Shown one piece after another: positions 43,269 through 51,051 of a DNA stretch of 64,000 nt. The stretch's first letter is position 1, and each line of letters begins with the position of its first letter. The notes beneath the pieces are model-generated. The model was not told the origin of the DNA, searched no databases, and saw only the letters and a list, made by a program, of their open reading frames with translations. The stretch is from Phycisphaerae bacterium (GTDB lineage Bacteria > Planctomycetota > Phycisphaerae > Phycisphaerales > UBA1924): positions 1 to 64,000 of the forward strand of contig BJHL01000009.1 in assembly GCA_014192545.1 (NCBI GenBank), given 5' to 3'. The position numbers were made by a program, and so were the translations under genes.

Positions 43269-43790
43269 TCACGTGTGCCAGAAGAAGTAGATCACGCCCC
43301 ACACGCCCATTGCGATACAACCGAGCCAGATAATGATGACAATCGCGTCGCGCACCTTCCACTCGATGCGCTCCCGCAACTCCACCCACTTGGTTTCCCG
43401 GCGCGCACTGCTGGGCGACTGGGGCGGAAGACTCGTGGATGGAGGTCGATGGATCGCCGGCCCGGCCCAATCGAAGACTACAAGGCCCAACTTGTTTGCG
43501 CGTTCGATGATGAACGGCATCGCTTCATGGGCCTTGGAGTGCGACATTGCAAGCACCGCGGCCCTGTGGCCGAAGTTGTTCCACAGAGGGCCGTCGGCCC
43601 AGAGCCCGTCATCCACCTTGTCGTCGGGCAGAGTACAGATGCACGGGAAGCGGGCCGTGAGTTCATCGTGCAACTGTTTGAATACGGCGGGCACCTCGCC
43701 CTTCGCATCAATCATCGCGTCAAGTTCGGCCCACGCAACATTGTCATCGGGCGAGATCGGCGGCAGGCAGATGGCGACGTTGTAGCTCAT
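43269..43790 (-). CDS. Hypothetical tail-anchored protein
   Basis: 173 residues. The soluble N-terminal 115 residues (MSYNVAICLPPISPDDNVAW ... GLWADGPLWNNFG) resemble short immunity-like proteins that begin MSYD or MSYN and contain a WADGPL-type motif. This is a loose resemblance from memory. A basic linker leads to one C-terminal membrane helix (AIVIIIWLGCIAMGVWGVIYFFW), so it is probably anchored with the N-domain in the cytoplasm. No toxin gene is adjacent. Confidence 0.6.
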   Translation of the reverse strand: MSYNVAICLPPISPDDNVAWAELDAMIDAKGEVPAVFKQLHDELTARFPCICTLPDDKVDDGLWADGPLWNNFGHRAAVLAMSHSKAHEAMPFIIERANKLGLVVFDWAGPAIHRPPSTSLPPQSPSSARRETKWVELRERIEWKVRDAIVIIIWLGCIAMGVWGVIYFFWHT

Positions 43791-43961
43791 GCTGGGCGCT
43801 CAATAGGCGCAGCCATTGGTGCTGCGGCAGAGCACATTGTAACGTGGGTTTTCTTGGCCTTGGCAAAAGTGGACATCGAGACTGTTCGAAGGGAGCACAT
43901 AGTGCCAGCGGCGGCAGTTGAGCCGGGCGAGCATGTCGGCTTGCACCCTCTACGATTGCTC

Positions 43962-44327
43962 ATGCCCGAGAATCGCGATGAACTCAATCTGGAAGACACC
44001 ACGCGGACACTGCGGGAGAAGGTGGGCGAGATAAAGGATGCGCCCAGTAGTGAGCCGCCGGAGATTCCCGCGCTGTTGCAGACGCCCGTGCGTCGGCCAG
44101 CGTCGATGATGGGGAAGACTCCCGGCGTGGTCGCGGGTCTGGGCGAACTGGGGAAGAGTCTGGCAATTGGGCTGGACTTTCTGTTCACGTCGGCGGCGGG
44201 CGGGGCTGTGGGGTATTTGTTCGACCGTTGGAAGGGCAGTTTTCCACTGGGAACGGTGATCGGCGCAGGGGTTGGGTTTATCGTGGGGACGTTTCGGCTG
44301 CTCAAGCGGCTGAATAAGAGCAAGTAG
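43962..44327 (+). CDS. atpZ: AtpZ/AtpI-like ATP synthase accessory membrane protein
   Basis: About 121 residues from the ATG at 43962. A polar N-terminus of 60 residues is followed by two helices, GLDFLFTSAAGGAVGYLFD and PLGTVIGAGVGFIVGTFRLL, the paired-helix pattern of AtpZ-type proteins that precede ATP synthase genes. They are thought to form a Mg2+ or Ca2+ channel or an assembly factor. It is the first gene of the F0 operon. The following gene overlaps in function, encoding a second I-like protein. Confidence 0.75.
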   Translation: MPENRDELNLEDTTRTLREKVGEIKDAPSSEPPEIPALLQTPVRRPASMMGKTPGVVAGLGELGKSLAIGLDFLFTSAAGGAVGYLFDRWKGSFPLGTVIGAGVGFIVGTFRLLKRLNKSK

Positions 44328-44504
44328 TGCTCTTGGCGGGCTATTGGCGGGTGGTCGCAGCGACTGCATGCACGCGGGAGTTGACAGGTTCTACCGGGTC
44401 GACGAACGCCTGCCTACTTCCTACGCTTGGACCCCTTCGGGCTGGACGCTTTTTGGAGCGGCTGGCTTTGCGGGTTTTTCTGTTGCATTGCTCAGCGTTG
44501 CCGT

Positions 44505-45023
44505 GTGAATTGCCCCGTGAACTGCCCTGTGACATCGACTGCTTCCATTCCCGTTGGCAAATACCTGCCCAAGGCGATTCTCGCCGGGGTGCTGGGTGTG
44601 GCTGTAGGCGTGGGTGCTTGTGCTAGCATGGGTGGAAACACACAAGCGATGGTGGCGGCGGGCAGTGTGATCGCGATTGCTGCGGTGCTGGGCTTGGTAC
44701 CTGCGGTTATGCCTCCGCTCGCTCGGGTTGATCGCTTCGGCATGGCGGTTCTCGCGATGACGATGGCGCAGACGCTGGTGGCGATCGGTGCGGCCTTTGC
44801 ACTCACGACGATGTTTGAACTTGCTCGCAAGCCGCTGGTCATGGGGGCATTTGCGGGCGTGTTTGTGGTCATGATGGTGCAGGCGGTGACGGCGGCGATG
44901 CTGCTGCATGGCTTGCCTTCGAGTGCGTTCACGAATTCTTCCAATCAATCCCAGTCTGCTCAATTCAAGTCTGCTCAATCCAAGTCTGCGGCATCTGGTG
45001 CGGCGGGCGAAAACGTCGGGTAA
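44505..45023 (+). CDS. Putative ATP synthase subunit I-like membrane protein
   Basis: About 172 residues from a GTG at 44505; the frame is open back to TTG 44427 and other GTG codons (44517, 44529) are possible, with no clear ribosome binding site. Four hydrophobic helices (AGVLGVAVGVGACASMGG, AGSVIAIAAVLGLVPAVM, LAMTMAQTLVAIGAAFAL and GVFVVMMVQAVTAAMLL) and a Gln/Ser/Lys-rich tail with three near-repeats of SAQFKSAQSKSA. Position between the atpZ-like gene and atpB suggests AtpI, but sequence similarity is not obvious by eye. Confidence 0.6.
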   Translation: MNCPVNCPVTSTASIPVGKYLPKAILAGVLGVAVGVGACASMGGNTQAMVAAGSVIAIAAVLGLVPAVMPPLARVDRFGMAVLAMTMAQTLVAIGAAFALTTMFELARKPLVMGAFAGVFVVMMVQAVTAAMLLHGLPSSAFTNSSNQSQSAQFKSAQSKSAASGAAGENVG

Positions 45024-45035
45024 GCGAAAATCACC

Positions 45036-45980
45036 ATGCTTTCAACGCTTTCACACTCACTGATTGGTTCGACGCTCACGCTGGCGGCGGGCTCTCCTGC
45101 GGACCACGTGTACAACCACGTCTTTGCGAAGAACGCCGACGGCTATTGGATTTGGTCGGGCAATCAGGGCAATTTGGTGCTCAGCCTGATCATTCTGGTG
45201 CTGGGCGGTTTGTATGTTGCCAGCAAAATCAAGACGGGTGATGCGAGCCAGGGCACGGATCGCTATGTGACCAAGAACAAGTTCGCGCACATGATCGAAG
45301 TGATCTGCGTGTACCTGCGAGAAGAAGTCGCGCGGCCGCTGCTGGGTGAGCGGACCAACTCGCTGATGCCCTTCCTGTGGACGATTTTCTTCTTTATTCT
45401 CGTCAACAACTTGCTGGGTCTGATTCCGATTCTGGATCTCGTGCACCTGGCTTCGCCTGAACTCAAAGCAGCTCACGAAACGCCCATTGGTGGTACGGCG
45501 ACGCAGAACATCTGGGTGACGGCGGTGCTCGCTATCGTCGCCTGCGTCTTCTTCAATGGCGTTGCGATCAAGCGGCTGGGGATTGGCGGCTACTTGAGCC
45601 ACATGACGGCCGGTGCTCCGTTCCCCGCGTCGGTCATCATCTTTGTGCTCGAACTTGCCAGCCAGTTGCTCATCAAGCCCTTCGCGCTCGCGCTGCGTTT
45701 GTTTGCGAACATGACCGCTGGTCACATTCTGCTGGCGACGCTCTTCAGCTTTGCGGGCATGGTGGTGGACAAGGGCTTCTTTATCCGCGGGCCGGTCACG
45801 CTCATCTCGATTGTGGGCGGCACGGGCATCATGTTCCTGGAAATCTTCGTCGCGTTCATGCAGGCGTTTGTCTTCATGTTCCTTGTGACGGTCTTTATCG
45901 CACTGATGGATCACCACGAGCATGACCATGAGCACGAGCATGGTCATGACCATAAACGCCACGAGCACGCTCACGCGTGA
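45036..45980 (+). CDS. atpB: ATP synthase F0 subunit a
   Basis: The 314-residue subunit forms the proton half-channels of F0. The essential arginine lies in LIKPFALALRLFANMTAGH. FLWTIFFFILVNNLLGLIP and the final helices (FLEIFVAFMQAFVFMFLVTV) match the family. The C-terminus carries an unusual tail with 11 histidines in the last 22 residues (HHEHDHEHEHGHDHKRHE plus four more), which could bind divalent metals. It lies 12 bp after the I-like gene. The next gene, atpE, is 101 bp away. Confidence 0.95.
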   Translation: MLSTLSHSLIGSTLTLAAGSPADHVYNHVFAKNADGYWIWSGNQGNLVLSLIILVLGGLYVASKIKTGDASQGTDRYVTKNKFAHMIEVICVYLREEVARPLLGERTNSLMPFLWTIFFFILVNNLLGLIPILDLVHLASPELKAAHETPIGGTATQNIWVTAVLAIVACVFFNGVAIKRLGIGGYLSHMTAGAPFPASVIIFVLELASQLLIKPFALALRLFANMTAGHILLATLFSFAGMVVDKGFFIRGPVTLISIVGGTGIMFLEIFVAFMQAFVFMFLVTVFIALMDHHEHDHEHEHGHDHKRHEHAHA

Positions 45981-46049
45981 ATAACGGGCTTCGTTTGCGG
46001 CTCAAATCGCCGCACTGTCGCTTCCCTTGTGCTTGTTTTTCGGGTTTGC

Positions 46050-46065
46050 GCGTTCATGAGAACGC
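46050..46065 (+). promoter_or_regulatory. Hairpin just upstream of the atpE ribosome binding site
   Basis: GCGTTC-ATGA-GAACGC is a perfect 6-bp stem, ending 17 bp before the atpE ATG and just before AAGAAAGG. It may shield the mRNA or set translation of subunit c. Confidence 0.4.
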
Positions 46066-46081
46066 AAGAAAGGTTTGCAGT

Positions 46082-46375
46082 ATGAAGAGCCTCCTCAGCA
46101 AGTTTGTTGCCGCCGCCGCCGTTGCCGCTCTGCCCGCCGTTGCCAGCGCTCAAGAAGCCGCTGGTGCGACGCAGGGTAAGGGTCTGGCCGTTCTGGGTGG
46201 CGGCATCGCCATCCTCGGCGCAGGCATCGGCATCGGTTTGATCGGTAAGGCCGCCGCCGAAAGCATGGCCCGCCAACCCGAAGTTGCTGGCAAGATTCAG
46301 ACTGCCGCGATCATTCTGGCGGTGTTCATTGAAGGTGCGACGCTGTTCGCCGTCGCTGCCGGCTTCCTCGCCTAA
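46082..46375 (+). CDS. atpE: ATP synthase F0 subunit c, with N-terminal signal-like extension
   Basis: 97 residues. The two-helix hairpin is clear: AVLGGGIAILGAGIGIGLIG, the polar loop RQPE and IILAVFIEGATLFAVAAGFL with the ion-binding glutamate. The residue after that Glu is Gly, not the Ser seen in Na+-binding types, so proton use is likely. Ahead of the hairpin sits a signal-peptide-like leader ending ALPAVASAQ, which ordinary 75-80 residue c subunits lack. Ribosome binding site AAGAAAGG. Confidence 0.94.
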   Translation: MKSLLSKFVAAAAVAALPAVASAQEAAGATQGKGLAVLGGGIAILGAGIGIGLIGKAAAESMARQPEVAGKIQTAAIILAVFIEGATLFAVAAGFLA

Positions 46376-46383
46376 CAAATCTC

Positions 46384-46413
46384 GCATCGCTCGGCTTATC
46401 GGCTGGGCGATGC
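46384..46413 (+). terminator. Intra-operon hairpin between atpE and atpF, possible attenuator or processing site
   Basis: GCATCGC (46384-46390) pairs with GCGATGC (46407-46413), and the stem can extend by two or three more pairs. TTTGCCTT follows. Placed right after atpE, it could end or stabilise transcripts so that more c than b subunit is made. Confidence 0.45.
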
Positions 46414-46457
46414 TTTGCCTTGCAGTTTCAACACTTCAGTTCCAGTAGGAGCTTTGC

Positions 46458-47063
46458 ATGAACGTTCGTTTCGCTTCCGTCGCTGGTGTGCTCGCCAGCA
46501 TGTGCCTGACCATGATGACTTTCGCCGCTGGCGACGCGCATGGCGGCCATGAAGCTGTTGGTGCAATTCCCACGGCTCAGCAAGGTCTGTGGACCGGCAT
46601 TACAGCCCTGGTCGTGTTTGCCATTTCCGCCGCGGTGCTGGGCCTGTTTGTGTGGCCCAAGATCAGTGCGGGCCTGGATGAGCGTGCGAACAAGATCAAG
46701 GACGAAATCGAAGCCGCCGAGATGGCTCGCTCGCAGGCCAAGGATGCGCTCGAGCAGTATCAGCAGAGCCTGTCGCAGGCTCGGGCGGAAGCGCAGAAGG
46801 AAATTGACAAGGCCCGGACGCAGGCTCAGGCGATCTCGGCTGAGCTCAAGATGAAGGCCGATGCGGAACTGAACGCGATGCGTGAGAAGGCGATGCGCGA
46901 TATCGACAACGCGAAGCGGGCAGCGGTCAGTGAAGTTTACGCCCAGGGTTCGGCACTCGCCGCAACGATGGCTGGCAAGATTCTGAAGCGCGAAGTGAAC
47001 AGCGGCGACACGCAGCGTCTGCTGGACGAAAGCGTGCGGCAGCTTGAAGGCGCGCGGAACTGA
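46458..47063 (+). CDS. atpF: ATP synthase F0 subunit b, with cleavable-type signal peptide
   Basis: The 201-residue peripheral stalk subunit starts with a signal-like sequence (VAGVLASMCLTMMTFAAGD). A short His-rich stretch follows, then the single membrane helix LWTGITALVVFAISAAVLGL ending in VWPKI, and a long charged coiled coil (ALEQYQQSLSQARAEAQKEI ...) that reaches to F1. Standard b subunits have no signal peptide. AGGAG lies 8 nt upstream of the ATG. Confidence 0.93.
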   Translation: MNVRFASVAGVLASMCLTMMTFAAGDAHGGHEAVGAIPTAQQGLWTGITALVVFAISAAVLGLFVWPKISAGLDERANKIKDEIEAAEMARSQAKDALEQYQQSLSQARAEAQKEIDKARTQAQAISAELKMKADAELNAMREKAMRDIDNAKRAAVSEVYAQGSALAATMAGKILKREVNSGDTQRLLDESVRQLEGARN

Positions 47064-47170
47064 GAAGAAGTGACGAAGTGACGTAGTAACGAAGTGACGA
47101 AGTGACGAAGTGGAAAGGCAGAGCGGTTGCGAGTCTTTCCCCAGTGCCCAGTGCCTAGTCCCTAGTGCCT
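47064..47170. repeat. Composite tandem-repeat element inside the ATP synthase operon
   Basis: The left half repeats gtgacgaa/gtaacgaa/gtgacgta (47069-47111) and ends in GGAAAGGCAGAGCGGTTGCG. The right half is inverted and of the second type (TCTTTCC then ccagtgcccagtgcctagtc and cctagtgcc). It fills nearly all of the 122-bp atpF-atpH gap. Confidence 0.75.
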
Positions 47171-47185
47171 TTTGGATTCCCCCCC

Positions 47186-47794
47186 ATGCCCCTTCCCATC
47201 ATTGCTTCCAACGCGACGACCCGTGTGTATGCCAAGAGTCTCTTTGAGATGGTCATGGCCAAGGGTGGTCAGCAGAAGATCGCCGAGATTGGTGATGAGC
47301 TTGAGCAGATCGTTGAGATCGCGAAGGCGCAGCCTGAGCTTGGCGAGATGCTGGCTAACCCCAGCATCACGCCTGATGCCCGCAGCAAGAGCCTGGACAA
47401 GCTTTTCAAGGGCCGGGTGAGTCACGAGACGTTGCAGTTTCTGCACGTGCTCAACGCCAAGGGCCGGATCAGTGCGCTGACGGGCATCGTTGATAGCTTG
47501 CAGGAAGTTGTGCAAGATCAATTCGGCGTTGTTGAAGTTGATGTGTACACGGCTCAGCCAGCGTCGCCTTCGGATATCAGCGACCTCAGCAACCGCCTCG
47601 CTCGCGCCCTCGGCAAGCAAGTTGTTGTGCACACGTATACCCAGCCCGACATGATCGGCGGCGTCAAGATTCAAATCGGCGACCAACTGCTCGACGGCAG
47701 CATCGCCACGCAGCTTCGCAAGCTGACTGACAAACTGAACACCGAAGGCAGCAGCTCGGTGCGCTCGCGGATGGGGAAGATTTTGGAAGGGTGA
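47186..47794 (+). CDS. atpH: ATP synthase subunit delta
   Basis: 202 residues from the ATG at 47186. Features of the delta subunit, which links F1 to the b stalk: the N-terminal helical bundle (TTRVYAKSLFEMVMAKGGQQ), the middle ETLQFLHVLNAKGRISAL and the C-terminal signature (YTQPDMIGGVKIQIGDQLLD), ending SVRSRMGKILEG. It is normally followed by atpA; here a strong terminator follows 70 bp later, so the F1 genes must be elsewhere. Confidence 0.92.
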   Translation: MPLPIIASNATTRVYAKSLFEMVMAKGGQQKIAEIGDELEQIVEIAKAQPELGEMLANPSITPDARSKSLDKLFKGRVSHETLQFLHVLNAKGRISALTGIVDSLQEVVQDQFGVVEVDVYTAQPASPSDISDLSNRLARALGKQVVVHTYTQPDMIGGVKIQIGDQLLDGSIATQLRKLTDKLNTEGSSSVRSRMGKILEG

Positions 47795-47863
47795 TCGGAC
47801 GCTGCGATCTGCTCGTCGATGCTCATGTATCGCACGTTTCAATGACAACTGGCTCTTCAACAA

Positions 47864-47891
47864 CGACACGGGAAACCGTGTCGCTTTTTTT
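47864..47891 (+). terminator. Rho-independent terminator closing the F0 operon
   Basis: CGACACGG-GAAA-CCGTGTCG is a perfect 8-bp stem with a GAAA tetraloop, followed by CTTTTTTT. Confidence 0.92.
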
Positions 47892-48037
47892 CGTTTTTGA
47901 AGTCGTTGCGGTGGCAATTGCCGCGGAAAAATCGATTCTGTCCTGCAATGACGCTGGCATGTTCCCCAAGAAACTTGGTCGGTATCGCGCGGAGTCGGGA
48001 CGCAGTTGCGTTTCGCGAGAGAATTGAGGGAATCGCC

Positions 48038-48703
48038 ATGATCGTCTATCAGTGCTATCAGTGCAAGGCTCAACTCCAATCGCCTGACTCCATGGCGGGC
48101 AGTTACATCACGTGCCCCAGTTGCAAAAGCACACTCGTGGTGCCCGGTGCTCCCATGCGAACCGCCGAACCTGCGAGGACGACGGATGCACCGGCGGTTG
48201 CCATGAGCTCGCAGCCTTCGCAAGCATCCCAACCAGCGCAGCCCGCGACCAACGCATCCACCATGCCGATCACGCCGCCGCCAGTTCCGTTTGATGCGGC
48301 GAGTTCGGTGACGCCCGCCGCTGCGTTTGCCAGCCCGGCATCCGTTGCGAGCGGCACAGGTTCCATAGGTTCCACAGGGTCTTCGCCTCCCCCACCACCT
48401 CCGACGTACCACTCCGCAACGCCCGTGGGCGTGCCGCCTGTGGGCAAGCAAGCTCGCGTCAGCCGGCTGATCTACGTGTTACTCGCGGTGCTGCTGGGGT
48501 CGTTTGGCGTCCACAACTTCGCGGCCGGTTACACCAACACCGCCGTTTTGCAACTCGTCACGACCCTCGCCGGGTTCGCGCTCGCGTTCTGTACGCTGGG
48601 CATCTCGTTCCTGGCACCAATTGGCATGTATGTGTGGGCCATCGTGGAAGCGATCACTGTGACGCGTGATGCCGATGGCGTAACTATGCCTCAAGGCGGG
48701 TGA
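48038..48703 (+). CDS. TM2-domain membrane protein with N-terminal zinc ribbon
   Basis: About 221 residues from the ATG at 48038 (TTGAGGG upstream). The first 35 residues form a zinc ribbon C-x-x-C ... C-x-x-C (YQCYQCKAQL, ITCPSCKSTL). A long Ala/Pro/Ser-rich linker follows, then a TM2 domain: basic KQARVSRLIYVLLAVLLGSF, the family signature GVHNFAAGYTNTAVLQLV and a second helix. TM2 proteins are common but their role is unknown. It lies downstream of the F0 terminator and is transcribed separately. Confidence 0.82.
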   Translation: MIVYQCYQCKAQLQSPDSMAGSYITCPSCKSTLVVPGAPMRTAEPARTTDAPAVAMSSQPSQASQPAQPATNASTMPITPPPVPFDAASSVTPAAAFASPASVASGTGSIGSTGSSPPPPPPTYHSATPVGVPPVGKQARVSRLIYVLLAVLLGSFGVHNFAAGYTNTAVLQLVTTLAGFALAFCTLGISFLAPIGMYVWAIVEAITVTRDADGVTMPQGG

Positions 48704-48856
48704 TTGTTCGGATAGCGTGCGTCATTCGCTCGCTTGGCGTTCGGAGCGATTGTGAAAGGCGAGACTCGCGTATTCCACACGATATAGTGCGCTACGTCTG
48801 CCGGGTCGGCGGTGGGCGTCGTTTGCTTTGCACCGCCCCTACGGACGTGACTGTCC

Positions 48857-50827
48857 ATGCTAGTTGCTGAGAGCAGGCCTCGCACACTCGGGTGGACGCA
48901 CGCTGGCCCGTTGTTGTTTGGCGACTGGGGCACCAGCCGCCTGTACGTGCTGGGTTTGGCGTTTTACTACACGGGGCACGCATCGCCGACGTACTTGGCG
49001 GCCATCTCCGTCATCATGGCGGCAGTTGCGTGGGCCTATACCATCGTTTGCCGGTGCTTTCCTGATGGTGGCGGCGTGTATTCGTCGGCCAAGCAACTCA
49101 GCCCGATTCTGGCGGTGATTGGCGCAACGCTGCTGCTATGTGATTTCATCGTGACGGCGTCGCTGTCGGCGATTGAAGGATTTCACTACTTAGGCATCCC
49201 CAAGGAATACGTGGTTGGCGCGAGTATCGCCAGCATGTTCTTGCTGGGGCTGGTGAACTGGATGGGGGCGCGGGCAGCGGGACGATTTGCTCTGGTGATA
49301 GCTGTCGCTGCGCTGGGGGCGAGTGCGATCATTGGGTTGTTGTGCTTGCCGCTGGTGCCCAAGGGGCTTTCGACGGCGAAGCTGACGGTTGACGGTGTCA
49401 GCCAGCCTTGGCCCATGTGGGAGAGTTTGGTTCGCGTGGTGTTGGCGCTTTCGGGCGTTGAAGCTGTTGCGAGCATGACCGGGCTGATGAAGCAGCCGGT
49501 GGCGAAGACGTCAAAGCGAACGATTTGGCCCGTGCTAATCGAAGTGATCTTGCTCAACATGATCTTTGGTTTAGCGATCAACGCGTTGCCCGGACGGTTT
49601 GAGCAACAGACGCCCCACTACGTCGAGCACGAACTTCGGCAGGGCTTTGATGGCACGCTGGAACTGCCCAAGAACGCGACGCCCGAGCAGATTGAGCACT
49701 TCAAGACGCTGGAGCCGCAGGTTGAGGAGATCAAGGAATATCGCGATACGGCGGTGAAGACGCTGGCGACGTACGCGGGCGAGCACGTTTTCAACTCGCA
49801 GACCGGCAAGGTGCTCGGGATGATTGCGGGAGTGGTCTTTGGACTGCTATTGCTGAGTGCCGCGAATACGGCGATTCTCGCGATGGTCAGCGTGATGTAC
49901 GCGCTGGCGCAGGACAAAGAACTGCCCAAGGGACTGACGAAACTCAATTACTCGGGCGTGCCTTGGATACCGCTGATCATCGCGGCACTTGCACCGGCGG
50001 TGGTGCTGATGTTCGAGGCAGATGTGAAAGCCCTGGGTGAGCTTTACGCCATTGGCGTGGTTGGTGCAATCGCGATCAACATGGTCTGCATCGCGGCGAA
50101 CAAGAAACTGGAAGTGAGCAAGTGGGAACGCCGGGGGTTATGGACCATCGGCATCTTTATGTCGGCGGTCGAGTTGACGATCATCGTCGCGAAACCGAAT
50201 GCGACGATGTTCGCGGGCAGCATCATCGCGGCGGTGCTGATTTTCCGGTTCTTTGTTCGCAAGACAACTGCCAAGCCCAAGATGTACGAAGACATCACGC
50301 CCGCCGAGGGTTGGCTGGCGGAGTTGAAAGAATCGCCGCTGAAGATGGCGGCGGATCGGCCTCGCATCATGCTGGCGGCTCGCGGACGCGACAACGCCGA
50401 GTGGGCTGTGGATTTGGCGAAGCGTCGCAACGCGGTGCTGTTTGTGATTTACGTGCGCACGCTGCGCGTGCTGGACGTGGCACCTGGGCAATTGCCGTCG
50501 ATTGATGGCGATCCGCAGGCACAGGAAGCACTGGGAACAGCCGCGATTCTCGCGAAGCGCGCGGGCGTGGGCTTCTATCCGATTTACGTCACCAGTCCGA
50601 ACATCGCCGAGGAGATTCTGGATTACACCGTGACCTTCGGCTGCGACACGTTGATTATGGGTAAGAGCCGGCGGAGTTTGTTCAGCCGGCGCGTGGCGGG
50701 CGATGTGGTGGCGCAGATTGCGGGGCAATTGCCTGATGGCGTAAGTCTGGTGACGCGCTCGACGAGCGGCGTGGGCATGAGTGAAGTGAAGAAAGCGGAC
50801 GATGTGAAGGACGACGCGGCGATTTGA
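48857..50827 (+). CDS. APC-family permease fused to a universal stress protein (USP) domain
   Basis: The 656-residue protein has about 12 membrane helices of the amino acid-polyamine-organocation type (GPLLFGDWGTSRLYVLG at the start, VYSSAKQLSPILAVIGATL, VVLALSGVEAVASMTGLM). A 45-residue insertion of charged residues lies between helices (PEQIEHFKTLEPQVEEIKEY). The last 150 residues resemble a USP domain (RIMLAARGRDNAEWAVDLAK ... CDTLIMGKSRRSLFSRRVAG, with a GxS-type ATP loop). Cationic amino acid transporters with USP tails are known. The substrate is not predictable. Confidence 0.85.
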   Translation: MLVAESRPRTLGWTHAGPLLFGDWGTSRLYVLGLAFYYTGHASPTYLAAISVIMAAVAWAYTIVCRCFPDGGGVYSSAKQLSPILAVIGATLLLCDFIVTASLSAIEGFHYLGIPKEYVVGASIASMFLLGLVNWMGARAAGRFALVIAVAALGASAIIGLLCLPLVPKGLSTAKLTVDGVSQPWPMWESLVRVVLALSGVEAVASMTGLMKQPVAKTSKRTIWPVLIEVILLNMIFGLAINALPGRFEQQTPHYVEHELRQGFDGTLELPKNATPEQIEHFKTLEPQVEEIKEYRDTAVKTLATYAGEHVFNSQTGKVLGMIAGVVFGLLLLSAANTAILAMVSVMYALAQDKELPKGLTKLNYSGVPWIPLIIAALAPAVVLMFEADVKALGELYAIGVVGAIAINMVCIAANKKLEVSKWERRGLWTIGIFMSAVELTIIVAKPNATMFAGSIIAAVLIFRFFVRKTTAKPKMYEDITPAEGWLAELKESPLKMAADRPRIMLAARGRDNAEWAVDLAKRRNAVLFVIYVRTLRVLDVAPGQLPSIDGDPQAQEALGTAAILAKRAGVGFYPIYVTSPNIAEEILDYTVTFGCDTLIMGKSRRSLFSRRVAGDVVAQIAGQLPDGVSLVTRSTSGVGMSEVKKADDVKDDAAI

Positions 50828-50849
50828 GGCATTGGTGCTTGGACCCGGC

Positions 50850-50916
50850 AAAAAGTACGAAAGCCGGACTCGTATCAAGGGCACTCCTCCTGCCCGACAC
50901 GTGAACCGGCTTTCGT
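50850..50916 (-). terminator. Possible terminator of the hypothetical gene at 51.1-51.7 kb
   Basis: On the minus strand ACGAAAGCCGG and CCGGCTTTCGT (50857-50867 and 50906-50916) form an 11-bp perfect stem with an inner GGGCA/TGCCC hairpin, followed by ACTTTTTG. The loop is long (38 nt) and it lies 136 nt past the stop codon, so confidence is moderate. Confidence 0.45.
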
Positions 50917-51008
50917 TCGTGCCCGCAAAACGCTGGCGGAAATCAGCGATGCGGGGCTTGGTGAGTCTGCGTCTGCACTCCGGCAAACCAGACTCTGGTG
51001 GATTGTCG

Positions 51009-51028
51009 CGCGAGCGGCAGGGCTCGCG
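51009..51028. repeat. Palindrome CGCGAGC-GGCAGG-GCTCGCG
   Basis: A perfect 7-bp stem between the permease gene and the convergent hypothetical gene. It resembles the other interspersed palindromes but shares no loop with them. Confidence 0.5.
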
Positions 51029-51051
51029 GGTTTGGTCACGTACCAGTTCGC

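Noticed and set aside
45036-45980. A Na+-specific ATP synthase
   Set aside because: The c subunit has Gly after the ion-binding Glu and lacks the Ser/Thr ligand set typical of Na+ types, so H+ coupling is the default.
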